64,000 bases of DNA from Vanessa cardui (Eukaryota > Arthropoda > Insecta > Lepidoptera > Nymphalidae), in assembly GCF_905220365.1 (NCBI RefSeq), contig NC_061140.1, positions 10,542,501 to 10,606,500 of the forward strand. Direction: 5' to 3'. The position numbers and the translations under genes were made by a program. Shown here piece by piece: positions 59,255 to 64,000 of the stretch; position 1 is the first letter of the stretch; every line of letters starts with the position of its first letter. Under the pieces are notes generated by a model. That model made no database searches. It saw nothing but the letters and a program-made list of their open reading frames with translations, and was not told the origin of the DNA.

Positions 59255-59539
59255 TAAGCATCCGATTCTTTTACACGAAAAATCAAATATACTGTCTAAG
59301 GTTGTACAGATTATGACCAATATGAATGATTTGAAGGTTGAGGTTTTATATATTAAATGGGAAATAATTAAAACTGACATCTATCAAAATCTCCAGCATG
59401 TTAACAATAATTACGCTTGTGTGGGATTTAATTTAGCCATAATATGATCCAACAACGTGCATTGATCTGCGTAGAGATTGTCCTCCAATTATTACAAGGA
59501 GACAAAGCTTTAATTTAGTATTTGGCCAAGGAATGCTGT

Positions 59540-59720
59540 TTTTTTTTTCAATTTAGAAAGGTGGACAACTAAATATACTATGTGATTGTATGTGATCACC
59601 ATCGCTCATAAATATTCATGCTGTAAAAATATTTGCCATTCCATCACTAACGCCCAACCTTGGGAGATATGATGTTGCCCCTTGTCTCTTCAGTAATGGT
59701 AAATAAAATTACGTTACTCA
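59540..59720 (-). mobile_element. Degraded family A copy
   Basis: gtatgtgatcaccatcgctc, atgctgtaaaaatatttgcc and caaccttgggagatatgatg keep the minus-strand order. Confidence 0.5.
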
Positions 59721-60030
59721 GGTTAGGTGTTCCATTAAAAAAAACCTAAATTATATAAAATATTTCTAAACAAAAAAATATATTGTTTCAAAGTGGCATC
59801 TTGTAATAGCTTTGTGTGGACTTAGTTTTGGCGTAATATTCAGTATAAGAAAATCTTTCTTGATAAACGACTTATATCTCAGTGAAACGGATCAACAAAA
59901 TGATATTCGAGCTTTCGGAGATTATCCTGAACACATATATAGGGTTTATGATTCTCTTGCTCTTATCTTATTTATTTGGAGTCAGCATAGTGTGTTAAAA
60001 ATATAGCGGACTTAACAACCTGCTGCGTTT

Positions 60031-60268
60031 AATAAATAAATAGATATTGGAAAACATCACATACATTATTCTGATCCGAATGTAAGTAAAGCACTTGTGT
60101 TATGAAAAATCAGAAGTAACGACGGTACCACAAACATCCAGACTCAAGAAGACATTGACTCAATGTAGAAAAAAATCATTAGTTTTCTATGGGTTGGTTC
60201 TCATGGGTACGCCACTAATAGTTCCCGGGAATTGAACCCGGGACACTACTCGACCACGGAAGTCGTCA
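60031..60268 (-). mobile_element. Family C SINE with inverted internal segment
   Basis: 60031-60155 and 60226-60268 are in minus orientation. Between them, aatgtag to gttttctat and then tctcatgggtacgccact are in plus orientation. The junction creates cccgggaattgaacccggg, an imperfect palindrome around box B. Confidence 0.85.
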
Positions 60269-60530
60269 AATTTTTTAGGCCAACTTCTTTTAGTAAAGCT
60301 ATTTAGGGTGGTTTAGTTTCTAATTGCTATACAGTTGAGTTGTTTGATGAAGGAATAAGGATATTTTGAAAGGAATTCTTTTGGAGTCATATTAGACCTA
60401 TGATTACTCTACATACATATTAATTAGCATGTATCTTTTTGTCATTGAGCACATCAGTCTATAATTAAAGCAAACGAGATTTTGAAAATACTTACGATGA
60501 AAGTTGTCTGGCCAGTACCAACTTATACGA

Positions 60531-60640
60531 CTTTTTTTTATTTTTAAGTCTTTATTTGCAATAAATATAAAAGACACAGGTGAATTAAAAAGTATACAAA
60601 GGCGACCTTATCACTTTGAGTGGTCCCTTTCAAACTCTAT
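60531..60640 (-). mobile_element. LINE 3' tail fragment, family K
   Basis: tttaagtctttatttgcaat, gtatacaaaggcgaccttat and gagtggtccc match 25839-26010. Confidence 0.5.
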
Positions 60641-60689
60641 TCAGGATTAAAGCAGAACAAAGTTCAGGCGTAGTGTGCACTTACAACTT

Positions 60690-60875
60690 ACTTAAAAATA
60701 TTATGTCATTTTTAAGCAAATGTAAAAGTACCGTATTCATTATACGCATAACATCTCAAATCCCAAATTAAGTATTCCATTTGCTCTATAAGGAATGGTT
60801 TATACTTCTATGCCTATGGGTGGTGGATACCATCTACCATGAAATGGGCCATTTGCCTATCTAAGCAAAATATTA
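60690..60875 (+). mobile_element. Degraded family A copy
   Basis: ataaggaatggtttatactt, atgcctatgggtggtgg and gaaatgggccatttgcctat match the 3' half of the family. Confidence 0.45.
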
Positions 60876-61169
60876 TTAGTAGTAAGCAGTGAAGAAAACG
60901 ACATAAAAATATGGACCTGTCCTTAAAGTCCTATCACATATAAGTTTATGAACTTACGAACTTACTTAGTATTACAATTGAAAGAAGGTTTTTGTCAAGA
61001 AATTAATAGTCTTCTCATTAATTGAGAATATACAAACGTACAAAATTCACCTTTTTTTATTTTCTTTCCTCTTTCATGTAGTACTTTTATAACTGTGCCG
61101 AGCCCTAAATAAACCTTTCTTTTTCCTTTATAATAAATTTATTATTCATAATAAAAATAAAACACATAA

Positions 61170-61252
61170 TTTCAACGGTCCTTACTCCAGATTTGAACCT
61201 AGAATCATCGATCACGATTCACGCGTTGTAACCACTGGGCCACACAGCTCTT
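61170..61252 (-). mobile_element. Family B tRNA-like end
   Basis: gtccttactccagatttgaa, cctagaatcatcgatcac and gtaaccactgggccacacag carry the box B and box A parts in minus orientation, without the body. Confidence 0.6.
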
Positions 61253-61932
61253 TGCATATTTACTCTTATTAAAAAATGTTAAAATAACCTTTGAATTCTC
61301 AACCAAAATTACAACCAAGATGTGTAAGACAGCTGAAAGGCTTTGCCCACTTAGAGTGCTCTGTTTTTGAGATATTGAATGGAACCTTTTCGTAAAGGGT
61401 CCTTCAACATGAAATAGCTGTTTATAAGTGTAATTTAATATTTGGGTAACATAAGGCTGCTAATGTAGACGCAATTCTGTCATTAGGGCACGCTTAGAAT
61501 ATATTATTTGATTTACGAACCTGATAAAGGTTTAACGATTTCATAATTTGTTACAAACGGGTATATATATTTTATTATGGAAATAAAGTTTTTATATAAC
61601 CTGGAAATTATTATATTTATCTGTTATGAAAATTTACTAAAAACATAATTAATTGCTACGAGCTATTTCAATAAACATCAAATAGTTTTGCAACTGGAAT
61701 TTATTTATTTTTACATCGAGTACAAAGCTACTTGTAAGTTTAATGAGATACATCATATATTCACGTCATCGGTAAAAAGGTAGAACCTGTACATTAGGTA
61801 ATCGTCATAATAATTCTATCATCGTCGAATTGCATCACGAAATCCGTAGCTAATCCAGAATCTATCTGAATGCAGTTCATTTTCATTTGTCCTCAAATTA
61901 TCATTTTTCATAAATATATTAGGTATATATCT
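61253..61932. other. AT-rich stretch, no gene seen
   Basis: Nothing recognisable. Confidence 0.4.
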
Positions 61933-62155
61933 GACGACCTCCGTGGTCGAGTTGTATGTGCACCGGTTTTCATGGGTACGCCACTCCGAGGTCGTGGGTT
62001 CGATTTCTGCGCCGAGTCAATTTAGATTATCATTAGTCTTCTATATTGTCCTTGGTCTGGGTGTTTGTTGTACCGTCCATAACAAAAGTGCTTTGGCTAC
62101 TTCCATTGGGATTAAAGTAATGTATGTGATGTTGTCTCATATTTATTTATTTATA
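61933..62155 (+). mobile_element. Family C SINE, near full length
   Basis: Box A-like tggtcgagttg is followed by gggttcgatttctg, a mutated box B. Twenty-odd bases near 62085 are missing. The tail is TTTA. The plus frame 61943-62173 is a reading of this copy. Confidence 0.88.
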
Positions 62156-62191
62156 TTGGTATTTATTTTATAAAATAATAAACCTACACTG

Positions 62192-62236
62192 TATTGCTTC
62201 ATAATATATGTTATAATATACTATTATGAAGCAATA
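62192..62236. repeat. Inverted repeat, 15-bp perfect arms
   Basis: tattgcttcataata at 62192-62206 and its reverse complement at 62222-62236, with a 15-base AT-rich loop. Confidence 0.95.
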
Positions 62237-62351
62237 TAATTTCAACAAGTGCAATGACGAAGTTTCGATACAATATGTCTAAAATGTCTGAATTTGCAGA
62301 TTTGGTGACGATCCCGCCAGCTATTCGTATTTGAATCCACCCACGCTATAT

Positions 62352-62560
62352 CTATACATGTAATCAGATCGGAGAGTATTTTTGTAATACTAAAATAACC
62401 ACTTTGACTAAATGTATATATGTATATGTAATTATGGTGTTTCTCGTTTGTTCCGGCTAAGCTTTGGACTGATTTTGACCAGACTTTCAGTGGCAGATAG
62501 ATGATACATCAGCTTATTACACTAAGGATAAATTGAGACTACTTTAATTTTCTAATTATA
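62352..62560 (+). mobile_element. Family E repeat (Helitron-like), partial
   Basis: gagtatttttgtaatacta, tgactaaatgtatatatg, tcgtttgttccggctaagct and cagtggcagatagatgat follow family E. Confidence 0.55.
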
Positions 62561-63035
62561 CAAACTAATTCTAGAAAAATAATAATAAAGACACGCTGCA
62601 ATATCCAAATACTCTCTAGTACCGCTCGTAGCCCTCGAGTGCCTTCCACTAACGACTAAATATCACAAATCTGCCTAATATATAATTAATAAGCTATACT
62701 AAAATCTACCTACTGATTAACAACTTTTTTGTCAAATTGAATCGTATGAAGATGAGTTATAGTACATCTAGTACATTACAGTATGTAAAATCGAATATCA
62801 GGATTGAGATCAATATATATATTTATTATGTGAAGAGTATGATGCTACACTGCCAATTAGCCTTGTCTACCTGATTTCAACTCGTTAGCTTGTTAGCAAC
62901 ATCTAGAATTTAACGAGTGAACTTGCGCTTGCGGCGGTTTGTAGCTACCTTCATACGATTGGATATTGGTGAATCGACTGTACGATGAGTGCCCTTGGAA
63001 TTTGGAATTGTATTGAACGTGGAATTCACATTTTG
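62561..63035. other. AT-rich spacer, no gene seen
   Basis: The minus frames at 62893-63231 run from here into the adjacent SINE and are not supported. Confidence 0.4.
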
Positions 63036-63045
63036 TACCACATAA

Positions 63046-63354
63046 CAACCACAAAAACAACAACAGCCTGTAAATTCCCACTGCTGAGCTAAAGGCCTCC
63101 TCTCCCTTTGAGGAGAAGGTTTGGAACATATTCCACAAAGCTGTTCCAATGCGGGTTGGCAGAATACATTTATGTGGCAGAATTTCTACGAAATTTGTCA
63201 CATGTGTGTCCCTCACGATGTTTTCCTTCACCGCTGAGCACGAGAAGAATTATAAAGACAAATTAAGCACATGAATTAGCAGGTTAGGCCTAGGTTTGAA
63301 CCCACAATCATCGGTTAAGATGCACGCGTTCTAACCACTGGGCCATCTCGACTC
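63046..63354 (-). mobile_element. Family B SINE, full length with TTG tail
   Basis: Perfect 10-bp target duplication taccacataa (63036-63045 and 63355-63364). On the minus strand box A-like tggcccagtgg and a box B-like gggttcaaacc are intact, and the tail is TTG repeats. Confidence 0.95.
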
Positions 63355-63481
63355 TACCACATAAAAGACACAAATTTAAATTAAAAAAAAAGTGCTAAGC
63401 TTCTAGCGTTATCAAATAAACAGTCATATCTATCGTTGCATATATTCCCCTCTAAACATCTTGGGACACTTTTAGTTATTA

Positions 63482-63658
63482 CTAGCGGTTGCCCGCGTCT
63501 TTGCTCGCGTTTTAGGGGTTTGGTTGTCATGTGTTAGGTGAAAATAGTCTATGTCCTTTGGAGTTTAAATTTGTAAATTTCATCAATTTCGATTCAGCAC
63601 TAGGGTCGTTAAAGAGCGACAGTAACCCATACTTTCACATATATAATATTAGTATAGA
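63482..63658 (-). mobile_element. Helitron-like non-autonomous element, compact
   Basis: On the minus strand it begins TCTATACTAATATTATAT and ends with a hairpin of CGCG arms around agcaaaga, then GGCAACCG and CTAG. The base left of it on the plus strand is A, as expected for insertion between A and T; the right neighbour is A, not T. At 177 bp this is the clearest copy of the type in the window. Confidence 0.7.
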
Positions 63659-64000
63659 AAATCTCTATAGAAACATTTGTCACCAACATATGGAAACATG
63701 GCTGCTAAAGTCTTTGCATGTATGGAAATCTCGGGGTTTTACTGAGAATTCCTTGACAGGAAAACGCAGTCAAATTATTTTTTACCGAAGCTTTAGACCT
63801 TGAGACCACTAAGTAAATGGTAGATTAGATCTTTTGATATTGATTTTATGCATAGCTTAGCTTTTCACAAATAGCTTATAAAAGGATATCAATAACAAAT
63901 TCACCAGTTAATAGATATTTAAATTATGATAAGGAATAAGAAAATCATTATGATTACTATATTATACGTCAACATACTATACGTAACATGGTTTGTTATA
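63659..64000. other. AT-rich right edge, no gene seen
   Basis: The plus frame 63531-63803 spans the Helitron-like copy and flank and has no motif. Confidence 0.4.

Noticed and set aside
62893..63231. 112-codon minus frame as a gene
   Set aside because: Most of it is the body of the family B SINE at 63046-63354.

Overview
The window looks like nuclear DNA from a lepidopteran, most likely a butterfly. It is AT-rich and intergenic or intronic in character, and it is crowded with short dispersed repeats of kinds I associate with lepidopteran genomes. These include tRNA-derived SINEs with readable A and B boxes, Helitron-like ends with a GC-rich hairpin before CTAGT, R1-clade and RTE-like LINE tails, and abundant LINE 3' tails. 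There are no bacterial operons, no ribosomal or stand-alone tRNA genes, no CRISPR array and no long conserved protein. Nearly all open frames are chance frames or readings of repeats. The organism call is inference from repeat content.

Layout. 0-9 kb holds a hAT-type element with a perfect 8-bp target duplication (435-791), a Helitron-like copy and a SINE; the rest is anonymous AT-rich sequence. 9-12.6 kb is a cluster of SINE copies, one of them composite. 12.9-18.3 kb is the only stretch with plausible host coding sequence: an open frame at 12948-13172, a terminal-exon candidate with acceptor, stop and polyadenylation signal at 15274-15491, and a signal-peptide first-exon candidate at 18031-18228. 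None matches a protein I recognise. 19-25 kb mixes SINEs, Helitron-like ends and a 39-bp minisatellite. 26.3-26.6 kb holds a MITE-like element with long terminal inverted repeats. 29.6-30.5 kb has tandem hairpins and a SINE-like copy carrying an inverted self-duplication. 33.7-42.8 kb and 45-64 kb carry more SINE, LINE and Helitron-like copies, two long hairpins (40953-41041 and 41829-41882) and a duplicated palindrome (47200-47274).

Three repeat families dominate. Family A is about 290 bp with an A-rich end and has no pol III boxes I can see. Family B is a tRNA-derived SINE of about 300 bp; most full copies have 9-13 bp target duplications, and the tail is either TTG or ACTTT repeats. Family C is a tRNA-derived SINE of about 230 bp ending in TTTA or TAA repeats. 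The families do not form a pathway: the window is a record of insertions. A recurrent theme is short inverted self-duplication with loops of 3 to 6 bases, seen both in unique DNA and inside repeat copies. I read this as template switching during replication or repair. I did not find a convincing new multi-gene system.
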